In this document: in pieces, positions 1 to 5,663 of the stretch
Numbering within the stretch: position 1 is the stretch's first letter
How the letters are laid out: every line of letters begins with the position of its first letter
The notes under the pieces: model-generated
Databases searched by the model: none
Told to the model about the DNA's origin: nothing
The model's input: the letters and a program-made list of their open reading frames with translations, nothing else
Program-made: the position numbers and the translations under genes
Assembly (NCBI GenBank): GCA_043745485.1
Contig: JAYTSU010000022.1
Coordinates: 1 to 24,875, forward strand
DNA from: RYN-417 sp043745485
GTDB lineage: Bacteria > Patescibacteriota > Saccharimonadia > Saccharimonadales > JACDBH01
Reading direction: 5' to 3'
Length of the DNA stretch: 24,875 nucleotides

Positions 1-850
1 CACTTATTCATTAGATAACGTAAACAATTTGGTTCGTACCTTCAACGAACTTGGCTGCGAAATTGCATCTCTAAGATGTGAAGTCGCTAAACCTAAAACA
101 GCTATACAACGACTCCAGGCTTATGAATATAGTATTGCTATGGACAATCGTCGTATGGATCCATGGCTTACATCAGGAGCCTGTAACATTGCAAGAGCTA
201 CTACTTTACAGAAAGTTTTATCGTTACACTCTAACTTTTTTGTGGGAGGCGATATTGAAATCGGTAAGATCGCCCAAGTTATGGGTTATAAAATTAAGCA
301 TATAGCATTTACTTTTTATACTTACGCACCCTCAACCGTAAAAAGTTGGTTTAAGCAAAGAACTAATTGGTTAGCTGGTGGTTTTAGGCACCACATTACT
401 AATATCGGCAGTTTTGGATGGCACCATTTCTTTTTGTTATTCTACAATTCCCTCTTAGTGTATATGCTATTCCCACTTAGGTGGGTGGAACTACTTAATT
501 TTCCCATTACTATGGTTGCTCTAATAGTACTCTCATGGATATACACTGCTATTCTTTATTACGATAAAGGATGGAGCTGGGTCTATTTATTTTTACCCCT
601 GTATTCATTTGTACAATCAATGATAATTTTACCGTTAGCCGTAATTAAATATTTTAAACTTACTCTGCAGCACAGAAGTCTCGGGATACTAAAGTACGAT
701 TTATCTTCAGTTAATATCTCAACTAGAGTATTATATAGCACCCTGAACGTAACAAGCGCCTTATTAGTAATGTATGTCGGTATATACTTTACTAGCGTTC
801 GGATCAATTACTGGGAACACCACAGCTTCATCTTACAGCTTTTTAGATAA
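1..850 (+). CDS. Membrane glycosyltransferase, GT2-like, C-terminal part (5' end outside window)
   Basis: The frame is open from base 2 to the stop at 848-850, so the gene begins upstream of the window; the TTG at 29 is internal. The visible part is the second half of a processive GT2 glycosyltransferase of the hyaluronan/cellulose/poly-GlcNAc synthase type. It has a GACNIAR stretch in the acceptor region, then VGGDIEIGK, which sits where the ED/TED acidic motif normally lies. QRTNWLAGG matches the Q(Q/R)xRW product-binding motif, with N in place of the usual R. Several hydrophobic segments follow (around LLFYNSLLVYMLFPL, ITMVALIVLSWIYTAILYY, FLPLYSFVQSMIILPLAVI and VLYSTLNVTSALLVMYVGIYF), as expected for membrane-embedded synthases. 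It would transfer a sugar from a nucleotide donor to a surface polysaccharide. The sugar cannot be told from this fragment. The base composition is AT-rich compared with the rest of the window. Confidence 0.75.
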   Translation, partial: TYSLDNVNNLVRTFNELGCEIASLRCEVAKPKTAIQRLQAYEYSIAMDNRRMDPWLTSGACNIARATTLQKVLSLHSNFFVGGDIEIGKIAQVMGYKIKHIAFTFYTYAPSTVKSWFKQRTNWLAGGFRHHITNIGSFGWHHFFLLFYNSLLVYMLFPLRWVELLNFPITMVALIVLSWIYTAILYYDKGWSWVYLFLPLYSFVQSMIILPLAVIKYFKLTLQHRSLGILKYDLSSVNISTRVLYSTLNVTSALLVMYVGIYFTSVRINYWEHHSFILQLFR

Positions 851-889
851 AGAGTAATGCTACAATACGTACTGTTAAGCAAATTTCAT

Positions 890-962
890 GTGGGAATAGT
901 ATAGCAGCTAATATATATAAGTTACCCAAACTTAGGAGAAGAATTTAATTACTTCATCAAAT
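890..962 (+). pseudogene. Degenerate tRNA-Gly copy
   Basis: This stretch aligns almost end to end with the intact tRNA-Gly at 1378-1448, with one 2-nt insertion. The segments GTATAGC, GCTAATATAT and CAAACTTAGGAG are shared. The acceptor stem is broken (5' GTGGGAA against 3' ATCAAAT), and four of the five T-stem pairs are no longer Watson-Crick (three mismatches and one G-U). The nucleotide before the anticodon (position 33) is A instead of the near-invariant U, and the anticodon has become CCC. It cannot fold as a tRNA and is read as a decayed duplicate, possibly an old integration scar. Confidence 0.75.
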
Positions 963-970
963 CGAAACTT

Positions 971-1084
971 TTAACGCAAGCTTCGAACAAAGTTAGTATC
1001 TATTCTGTGATGCATCCAAAATATTAGAAATATGCTTAAAGCTATTAATCCAACAAGAAGAACCGTTCTCTGCCACTCTTTCAT
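971..1084 (-). CDS. Small single-pass membrane ORF, 37 aa, downstream of the sortase remnant
   Basis: This short ORF begins at an ATG that overlaps the TGA stop of the sortase remnant (ATGA). It reads MKEWQRTVLLVGLIALSIFL, then IFWMHHRIDTNFVRSLR. A charged N-terminus, about 18 hydrophobic residues and a short basic tail give one predicted membrane helix. The overlapping ATGA suggests it was once translated by coupling to the sortase. With the sortase broken, whether it is still expressed is unclear. I do not recognise a family, and a remnant with no function is as likely as a real micropeptide. Confidence 0.35.
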   Translation of the reverse strand: MKEWQRTVLLVGLIALSIFLIFWMHHRIDTNFVRSLR

Positions 1085-1305
1085 AGCTGACTTTCTTTTA
1101 CGGCAATAATGACTAGCCTGTCTTTAAATGACCACATTGGCGTACAAGTATATATAGTCAGCAATTCATCGCCAGTTTGATTCTCTATTGACGTTTCGGT
1201 TGCTGGAACGACTTTAATATTTTTGACTACATAAATATACTTCTTACCCTGCCAATTTAAATATACATTGCAAGCACCTTTTTTGTAATTTTTACAATTA
1301 TATAG
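1081..1305 (-). pseudogene. Truncated sortase (C-terminal fragment only)
   Basis: The minus strand has 74 sense codons between an in-frame TAA (1306-1308) and the TGA at 1081-1083. The translation contains KKGACNVYLNWQGKKYIYVV, then DELLTIYTCTPMWSFKDRLV. The TCTP segment matches the sortase TLxTC catalytic-cysteine motif, and the Arg of DRLVIIA falls where the catalytic Arg lies at the end of the last strand. The first half of the domain with the catalytic His, the transmembrane anchor and any start codon are absent, and I found no convincing continuation in the other frames. It is a remnant distinct from the intact sortase at 13523-14473, whose cysteine motif is MTCGG. Confidence 0.75.
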
Positions 1306-1377
1306 TTATTGTACTTATGATTATTTATTTTACTACTTTTTAACAGAGTACCAATCATGTATACTTTCAAAGTATTT

Positions 1378-1452
1378 GCGGGATTCGTATAGCGGCTAAT
1401 ATATAAGTTTTCCAAACTTAGGAGGAGGGTTCGATTCCCTCATCCCGCACCA
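1378..1452 (+). tRNA. tRNA-Gly (anticodon UCC), CCA encoded
   Basis: The acceptor GCGGGAT (1378-1384) pairs with ATCCCGC (1442-1448), followed by discriminator A and an encoded CCA. The T arm is GAGGG-TTCGATT-CCCTC. The anticodon arm is AAGT-TTTCCAA-ACTT with UCC at positions 34-36, reading GGA and probably other Gly codons. A TATACT -10-like box lies at 1360-1365. A 10-bp hairpin (1455-1478) begins 3 nt after the CCA. Confidence 0.93.
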
Positions 1453-1454
1453 TC

Positions 1455-1478
1455 CCCTACAAAGTAGGCTTTGTAGGG
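1455..1478 (+). repeat. 24-nt hairpin, copy 1 of 2 (after tRNA-Gly)
   Basis: The arm CCCTACAAAG pairs perfectly with CTTTGTAGGG around a TAGG loop. A second copy lies at 24633-24656. It differs at three positions, two of which are one compensatory base-pair change (C-G to T-A). No run of T follows, so this is not a textbook intrinsic terminator. It might act in processing or termination of the tRNA-Gly transcript. Confidence 0.7.
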
Positions 1479-1541
1479 ACACCAGTTGTAACTTTATCAA
1501 AATCTATTGTTTAAAACTCAGTTACAGTCGGTCAATGAATA

Positions 1542-1571
1542 TTAGATGTAGTGCATAACCCCTGTTATAAT
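1542..1571 (+). promoter_or_regulatory. Probable promoter of tRNA-Arg
   Basis: There is a perfect TATAAT at 1566-1571 and a weak TTAGAT -35 match at 1542-1547, separated by 18 bp. Transcription would start around 1578, just before the tRNA at 1585. Confidence 0.5.
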
Positions 1572-1584
1572 GAAGGTCTGGTAT

Positions 1585-1661
1585 GCACCCGTAGCTCAGC
1601 TGGATAGAGCAATGGGCTTCTATCCCACAGGTCGGGGGTTCGAATCCCTCCGGGTGTACCA
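1585..1661 (+). tRNA. tRNA-Arg (anticodon UCU), CCA encoded
   Basis: The acceptor GCACCCG (1585-1591) pairs with CGGGTGT (1651-1657) with a terminal G-U pair, then A and an encoded CCA. The D arm is GCTC...GAGC. The anticodon loop CTTCTAT holds UCU and reads AGA/AGG. The T arm is GGGGG-TTCGAAT-CCCTC with one wobble. The first anticodon-stem pair (27-43) appears to be an A-C mismatch; the other four pair. Confidence 0.93.
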
Positions 1662-1664
1662 AAG

Positions 1665-1696
1665 AAAAAGTCTCACCGCAAGTGGGGCTTTTTGTT
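1665..1696 (+). terminator. Intrinsic terminator of tRNA-Arg
   Basis: A 12-bp stem, AAAAAGTCTCAC with GTGGGGCTTTTT (two G-U pairs), closes a CGCAA loop and ends in a T run at 1689-1693. Confidence 0.8.
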
Positions 1697-1877
1697 TAGT
1701 CGCGAGGGGTTCAAACAATTCTCAAGAGCGGAAAATGCCATACAGGAATTTTCTGAAGGTACGGGATTGGGGCTATATATGGTTAAAATCCTTTTAGATA
1801 AAATTGGTGGAACTATTAGTTATACTACTAAACTAAATGTTGGTACGACATTTAAAGTGTCTCTCCCTTTGTCTTAA
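1692..1877 (+). pseudogene. Histidine kinase remnant (end of HATPase domain)
   Basis: About 50 codons match the last part of a sensor kinase ATP-binding domain. They include FKQFSRAENA (the F-box region before the G2 box), EGTGLGLYMVK (the G2 ATP-lid motif), then DKIGGTISY and GTTFKVSLPL at the usual C-terminal strand. The sensor, HAMP, DHp (phospho-His), N-box and G1 regions are missing. The frame runs without a break back into the terminator of tRNA-Arg, where a TTG gives a formal start but has no ribosome site. This looks like the 3' stump of a kinase gene left by a deletion or integration ending at the tRNA. Expression as a protein is unlikely. Confidence 0.75.
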
Positions 1878-1921
1878 CAATCCTTGGATTTGTTATATTA
1901 CTCCGTTCATTAAACATACTC

Positions 1922-2467
1922 ATGATAGACTTTAAATATATGTCTATAATCAGTTTTGAATCTCAACTATTTACCGTTAATGCACGTAACATCATCAAAC
2001 TTCCAGATTCTGCCAGCAAGCAGCTGCCGTCACGCGGTCAAGTAATGATCAAAGGTACAATCAACCGCTTCCCGTTTCAAACAGCGTTGGAACCAGATGG
2101 TAGAAGTGGTCACTGGTTAGATGTTGATAAAGAAATGCAAAAATCAGCCAAACTAGCTGTTGGCGGGACCGCAAATTTAGAGATAGAATCAATCAAAGAG
2201 TGGCCAGAACCTCATATACCTGCTGACTGGAAAGCCACCCTCAAAGCCCGTCCAGAAATACAAGCTTTATGGGCAAAAGTTACCCCCATGGCTCGTTGGG
2301 AATGGCTGCGCTGGATCGGTGCAACCAACAACGTCGACACCCGACAAAAGCGCATTGAGGTATCCTGCTCCAAGCTCTTAAATGGGCTGAGGCGACCATG
2401 TTATTTTAACCGGAGTATGTGCTGCGTACCAGATGTTTCAAAAAATGGCGTGCTCCTTGAGCCTTAG
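1922..2467 (+). CDS. YdeI/OmdA-like protein with N-terminal DUF1905 domain
   Basis: Residues ~8-100 resemble DUF1905, a small beta-barrel with the pattern LPSRGQVMIKGTINRFPFQT and a DGRSGHWLDVDKEMQKSAKL segment. Residues ~100-175 match the YdeI/OmpD-associated (OmdA) domain: IPADWKATLKARPEIQALWA, then RWEWLRWIGATNNVDTRQKR, then KLLNGLRRPCYFN. The two domains are often fused in bacteria. Relatives have been called bacteriocin-protection proteins, but the biochemical role is not established. The likely start is either the ATG at 1922 or the one at 1940 (MSIISFES), and neither has a Shine-Dalgarno. The gene stands alone on this strand and converges on the LURP-one-like gene. Confidence 0.75.
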   Translation: MIDFKYMSIISFESQLFTVNARNIIKLPDSASKQLPSRGQVMIKGTINRFPFQTALEPDGRSGHWLDVDKEMQKSAKLAVGGTANLEIESIKEWPEPHIPADWKATLKARPEIQALWAKVTPMARWEWLRWIGATNNVDTRQKRIEVSCSKLLNGLRRPCYFNRSMCCVPDVSKNGVLLEP

Positions 2468-2493
2468 TCCCTATCAAAATATAATACTTTCAA

Positions 2494-3084
2494 CTAGCCG
2501 CGGAAACGTTCACGCAAGACAACAATCATCATAAGCGCTGAGAAAATACGATGAGTTGGTTCGTCAAAATTATTAATCTGCGATCCGTCAAAAGAGTATT
2601 TGCCTTCAAAAAAAGCAGGCTTCTTTTCAAGCGAAGCAATTACCTGCCCATTCGCATCACTCACTGCATAATGTGGATGCAAGCAATAGGCACTTAGTAT
2701 GCTAAGAAACGGTACTTGAGCCAATAATCTGTCAAAAACTTTAGTCCAGGGGTTTGTCTCGGTTACGCTAAACTGCATACCGCTGCCTATTTTAATATCG
2801 TAGCTAGATCGCCAGATTGACTTCCGACCATGACGCTTTACGCTCCCGAGTGCTGCATTATTAGCATCAAAAAGTGTAAATTCTGGTGAAAAGTCAATTA
2901 CTCTGTCAGCTTTAACCGTATATACTTTCTGAGTTTTAGTGTCATCGTTGAATATTTCGATGTTTTCTTTAAGTTTGAACAGCTTTTGCTTGACGTAGAA
3001 AACTTGATTGCCATCCGCATCGGTTGCATAAATCTGACTTGAAATTGCCGCAATTTTAAATTTTAGGTCCAAAGGATAGCGCAT
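2494..3084 (-). CDS. LURP-one-related (Tubby-like fold) protein
   Basis: This 196-aa protein has the look of the LURP-one-related (LOR/DUF567) family, a 12-strand barrel around a central helix related to Tubby and scramblases. The start MRYPLDLKFKIAAISSQIYA is followed by the family-like VFYVKQKLFKLKENIEIFND, repeated strand-rich segments (FTLFDANNAALGSVKRHGRK, HYAVSDANGQVIASLEKKPA) and a hydrophobic C-terminal helix (HRIFSALMMIVVL). Many LOR proteins may bind membrane lipid; the function here is unknown. There is a GGAG ribosome site before the ATG and a TATACT about 25 nt further up, so this gene has a short leader, unlike its neighbour at 3179-3637. Confidence 0.7.
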   Translation of the reverse strand: MRYPLDLKFKIAAISSQIYATDADGNQVFYVKQKLFKLKENIEIFNDDTKTQKVYTVKADRVIDFSPEFTLFDANNAALGSVKRHGRKSIWRSSYDIKIGSGMQFSVTETNPWTKVFDRLLAQVPFLSILSAYCLHPHYAVSDANGQVIASLEKKPAFFEGKYSFDGSQINNFDEPTHRIFSALMMIVVLRERFRG

Positions 3085-3178
3085 ACATTACTCCATATAA
3101 TTATTACCCTATAGTATATGCCTATTACATTATAAAACTACTATTTTTGACGTGACCAATTTTGGAAAATAAGTAAGA

Positions 3179-3637
3179 CTATTTTGTTAGGTAACGCCTA
3201 AATCCCCCTTCACCCTTATCCATAAGCTTCCCATGAGCATAGACAAATACAGGACGTAAAATAAACGCGCCTAGATTCATCCAGGTTTTTTGGGTCTCGA
3301 CATTCCATACAATATCCATACGTGTGCCGTCACCCTCTGGCACAAAGCTCCAGGCTCCACCACCAACAAGATCTCCTTCGCTCTTAAAACTAATTGACCT
3401 GCCCTTTTCGTACTCTGAAATTGTCAGACGTATACCTAAACGGTAGCCAAACATACTTTTCCAGGTTGCATCAATTTTTGTATCAACGATATTTACATTT
3501 GGATCTGTTATTTTTGCCTTCACTAAACCTGGCCACCATTCTTTCCACTTTGGCATATCAAGGACTGCAAACTCAGCCTTATCGATTCCAACAGGAACAT
3601 TCCAAACATCAGTAAACTTGTACAAATTTTGCTTCAT
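3179..3637 (-). CDS. SRPBCC (START/polyketide-cyclase-like) domain protein
   Basis: The whole protein is one SRPBCC helix-grip domain. WNVPVGIDKAEFAVLDMPKW corresponds to the usual 'ap.e.Vw..l.D...ww' opening, followed by WWPGLVKAKI. ISFKSEGDLVGGGAWSFVPE and GTRMDIVWNVETQK form the antiparallel strands, and a long C-terminal helix ends in GEGGFRRYLTK. Such domains bind hydrophobic ligands in a cavity; the ligand is not predictable. The start is set at the second Met (3637): a TATACT box (3647-3652) lies directly against the first ATG (3646), so transcription would begin after it, and the second ATG is 9 nt from the -10. It is probably translated from a leaderless mRNA. Confidence 0.7.
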   Translation of the reverse strand: MKQNLYKFTDVWNVPVGIDKAEFAVLDMPKWKEWWPGLVKAKITDPNVNIVDTKIDATWKSMFGYRLGIRLTISEYEKGRSISFKSEGDLVGGGAWSFVPEGDGTRMDIVWNVETQKTWMNLGAFILRPVFVYAHGKLMDKGEGGFRRYLTK

Positions 3638-3704
3638 CTGAGTCATAGTATATACATTTTATGTCTATACAAAAATTACAGTGCCTATGTTATATTGAAA
3701 TAAA

Positions 3705-3720
3705 TTAAGCATCAGCTTAA
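3705..3720 (+). repeat. Small perfect inverted repeat in the leader of the DUF4383 gene
   Basis: TTAAGC-ATCA-GCTTAA lies 11 nt before the Shine-Dalgarno AAGGAG (3731-3736). It could be a leader hairpin or an operator. Nothing else supports a specific role. Confidence 0.35.
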
Positions 3721-3743
3721 TCTAAGCTTTAAGGAGCAATAAG

Positions 3744-4142
3744 ATGTTAAAAAAGTTAGCGATCTTGTTCGGAGCGGTATTTCTATTAGTCGGTATCCTC
3801 GGATTCATACCAACGTTTTCGCCATTACACGATGATGGCATGCGCTACCTACTTGGGTTATTTATGGTTGGTGGCATTCATAATGCTATTCACATCTTGT
3901 CAGGTGTTGCTGCACTTGGACTTGGATATTACAGCGAAAAAACTGCCCGCTTATATTTCTTAGTATTTGGAGCTGTCTACGCACTTGTAACAGTGGTTGG
4001 ATTTATCCAAAAAGATACCATTCTGGGTATTTTCCACGTCAATATGGCAGACAACTTCTTGCACCTTGCGCTTGCTATCGCAATCTTGGGTGTTGGCCTT
4101 GCAATTAAGCCAGTTGATTCGGTAACAACACGCACGGTCTAG
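3744..4142 (+). CDS. DUF4383 four-helix membrane protein
   Basis: This is a 132-aa membrane protein with four hydrophobic helices: LAILFGAVFLLVGILGFI, the segment around GGIHNAIHILSGVAALGLGY, LYFLVFGAVYALVTVVGFI and FLHLALAIAILGVGLAI. The pattern of HN/H residues in helix 2 (IHNAIHILSGVAAL) and NFLHLALA in helix 4 is characteristic of DUF4383 proteins, common in Actinobacteria and Saccharibacteria and of unknown function. The start has a good AAGGAG 7 nt upstream. It ends just before a strong terminator shared with the convergent Nudix gene. Confidence 0.8.
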   Translation: MLKKLAILFGAVFLLVGILGFIPTFSPLHDDGMRYLLGLFMVGGIHNAIHILSGVAALGLGYYSEKTARLYFLVFGAVYALVTVVGFIQKDTILGIFHVNMADNFLHLALAIAILGVGLAIKPVDSVTTRTV

Positions 4143-4160
4143 TAGTTTTTTTCTAGGTTA

Positions 4161-4194
4161 TTAAAACGGCTCCTGGTAAAAGGAGCCGTTTTAA
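4161..4194. terminator. Bidirectional intrinsic terminator
   Basis: A perfect 14-bp stem, TTAAAACGGCTCCT with AGGAGCCGTTTTAA, around a GGTAAA loop lies between two convergent genes. T-rich flanks on both strands let it serve the DUF4383 gene (plus) and the Nudix gene (minus). Confidence 0.9.
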
Positions 4195-4206
4195 TTTTAA
4201 GATATG

Positions 4207-4644
4207 TTAGAGGCTAATAGCTTCTCTAGGGAAACCTTTTTTTAAGGCCGTAACAATTGCAGATTGTAACTGTGGTGTACGAAATGGTAGCACTGCAAAG
4301 CTTTTTTTATCTGACCACTGAGGGCGATGAATGTTAACGCTCAGGTTGTTTAGGAATGCCTCCTCAGAGGTATCCTGCAGGGCTATATCAGCATGTGGAG
4401 CAACTTCACACAGGTAAATATACTGCTCGTTATATGGTGGTTGATGGTACTCAACATACACGAGCCGGGCATGCGTTATTTCAAGTCCTGTTTCTTCTTT
4501 AACTTCTCTCACCAATGCATCTTCAGGAGTTTCATTATCATTTGCACGCCCTCCAACTAAGGTATAGTATTGACTACCTTGCTTATTACGGTACATAACT
4601 AATATCTTATTGTTTTCGATGATTATTGCTCGGGCTGCTTTCAT
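4207..4644 (-). CDS. Nudix hydrolase
   Basis: The Nudix box Gx5Ex7REVKEETGL is complete at residues ~32-54 (GRANDNE, then REVKEETGL), with the metal-binding REVKEE core intact. It should hydrolyse a nucleoside diphosphate linked to another moiety (a NTP, nucleotide sugar or cap-like substrate). Specificity cannot be read from the box. The length of 145 aa is normal for a single-domain member. YVEYHQPPYNEQYIYLCEVA forms the following strand pair. The ATG has an AGGAT 4 nt upstream and a TAGAAT/TATAGA -10-like box 9-11 nt upstream, so its leader is either extremely short or absent. It ends against the bidirectional terminator. Confidence 0.88.
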   Translation of the reverse strand: MKAARAIIIENNKILVMYRNKQGSQYYTLVGGRANDNETPEDALVREVKEETGLEITHARLVYVEYHQPPYNEQYIYLCEVAPHADIALQDTSEEAFLNNLSVNIHRPQWSDKKSFAVLPFRTPQLQSAIVTALKKGFPREAISL

Positions 4645-4727
4645 AGTTATCCTATTCTATACCTTACTTCACTTTAGTGAAAATATGACGCGCTACTGTT
4701 AACTAGTTCTCAATTATTCTCAACTCC

Positions 4728-4756
4728 TTGAAAAATAAGGGTTCAACAGATATAAT
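4728..4756 (+). promoter_or_regulatory. Promoter of tRNA-His
   Basis: TTGAAA (4728-4733), a 17-bp spacer and a perfect TATAAT (4751-4756) give a near-consensus sigma-70-type promoter ending 11 nt before the tRNA gene. Confidence 0.85.
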
Positions 4757-4767
4757 GACGCGGTTAT

Positions 4768-4845
4768 GGTGCCTGTAGCTCAGCTGGTTAGAGCGGCGGT
4801 TTGTGGTACCGCAGGTCGTGGGTTCAAGTCCCATCAGGCACCCCA
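4768..4845 (+). tRNA. tRNA-His (anticodon GUG), CCA encoded
   Basis: The extra G-1 typical of tRNA-His is at 4768, opposite C73. The acceptor GTGCCTG (4769-4775) pairs with CAGGCAC (4835-4841). The anticodon arm GCGGT-TTGTGGT-ACCGC... carries GUG. The T arm is GTGGG-TTCAAGT-CCCAT with one G-U. CCA is encoded. Confidence 0.95.
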
Positions 4846-4883
4846 AAAGCAAGAGCCCTGCGTAAGCGGGGCTCTTGCTTTTG
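4844..4883 (+). terminator. Intrinsic terminator of tRNA-His
   Basis: A 15-bp perfect stem, CAAAAGCAAGAGCCC with GGGCTCTTGCTTTTG, extends by three more pairs (one wobble) to a GTAA tetraloop. Its 5' arm overlaps the encoded CCA. Confidence 0.9.
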
Positions 4884-5004
4884 GTTGTTATGTAAGACTT
4901 GAATGGGAATGCCAGTGGCACTCCCCGGCACCCTTTAGCCTGGTATCGCACCTTAGGGTAATCAGGTCATCGTAAGCAAATCTAATTTTGATTTGCCGAT
5001 GAGG

Positions 5005-5016
5005 CAAGTCCCATCA
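5005..5016 (+). repeat. 12-bp copy of the tRNA-His 3' half (att-like)
   Basis: CAAGTCCCATCA is identical to 4825-4836 in the T arm of tRNA-His, 180 bp upstream. The ~120 bp between the terminator and this repeat hold no gene that I can see. It could be the scar of an element that once used tRNA-His as its integration site, or chance. Confidence 0.35.
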
Positions 5017-5024
5017 TACAAAAG

Positions 5025-5585
5025 TTAATCAACAAACCCGAGCTCAGCATAAACCTTAGAAAATGTTTCATGTTCATAAAAGCTTGAACTATATGAAGCA
5101 AGCAGTATTTTATTGCTGTGGCCGGACACCAAAAACATTGCAGGGACCAAGAATAAGTCACCATCTATTTTCTCTTGTTTAAAACCATGTTCGCGAACCG
5201 CGTGCACCCAATAGGGTATTTTTGTCACACTATTAGCTATCGCTTTGAATGATTTTCCAACACCATATTTTTTATAAATTTTCATGTCTGGGTCAGCTAT
5301 GATAGAGAACGGCGGCGTACGCGCATGACGTTTATAGATATTTTCCATGACGTTTTCGTTTGTTGACTGAATAAAGGCTATAACTTCGCAGTTATTATCT
5401 TTTAGGAGTGGGTACTCCATTGTTAAGCGGTGTAATGCAAGATTACACCAAGGGCATCCAGAGTAGCGCAAAAATACAACCAAGACTGATTTAGGTTTAA
5501 ACTTCGAAAGCTTTACTGTCTTTCCTTTGACGTCTTTTACCGTAAATTCAGGCGCAGATTGGCCAACAGTAATAAGTTCTTTCAT
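5025..5585 (-). CDS. Peroxiredoxin-like (AhpC/TSA, thioredoxin-fold) protein
   Basis: The protein opens with the peroxiredoxin pattern VGQSAPEFTVKDVKGKTVKL, then a strand VLVVFLRYSGCPWCN that places Cys44 and Cys47 in a CPWC motif at the N-terminus of the active-site helix. This C-x-x-C arrangement is thioredoxin/AhpC-TSA-like, and differs from the PxxxTxxC of classical 2-Cys peroxiredoxins. FSIIADPDMKIYKKYGVGKS is the usual second half. The C-terminal ~60 residues are less typical, with HAVREHGFKQEKIDGDLFLV and a final strand. It is likely a thiol-dependent peroxidase or disulfide reductase in the cytosol. A TATACT box lies 12 nt before the ATG and there is no good Shine-Dalgarno. Confidence 0.8.
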   Translation of the reverse strand: MKELITVGQSAPEFTVKDVKGKTVKLSKFKPKSVLVVFLRYSGCPWCNLALHRLTMEYPLLKDNNCEVIAFIQSTNENVMENIYKRHARTPPFSIIADPDMKIYKKYGVGKSFKAIANSVTKIPYWVHAVREHGFKQEKIDGDLFLVPAMFLVSGHSNKILLASYSSSFYEHETFSKVYAELGFVD

Positions 5586-5663
5586 CTCTACGCATCAGTA
5601 TACATCCTTAAGAGACGATAGCGCTGTTTTCTGCTATAATAAGTACAGAAAAAGGAGTTTTTA

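Noticed and set aside
1570..1797. A 75-codon frame across tRNA-Arg
   Set aside because: It is a by-product of the tRNA sequence and of another frame of the kinase remnant.
2615..2635. AAAGCAGGCTT resembling the loop of the 24-nt hairpin
   Set aside because: It lies inside the LURP-one-like coding region and lacks the paired CCCTA/TAGGG ends.
4703..4975. Open frames on both strands over tRNA-His and its terminator
   Set aside because: The translation is the common false tRNA-derived type (for example LxGLEPTTCGTT). The tRNA explains the sequence.
4976..4997. GCAAATC...GATTTGC hairpin downstream of the peroxiredoxin gene as a terminator
   Set aside because: The stem is only 7 bp and AT-rich with no T run on the minus strand; too weak to call.
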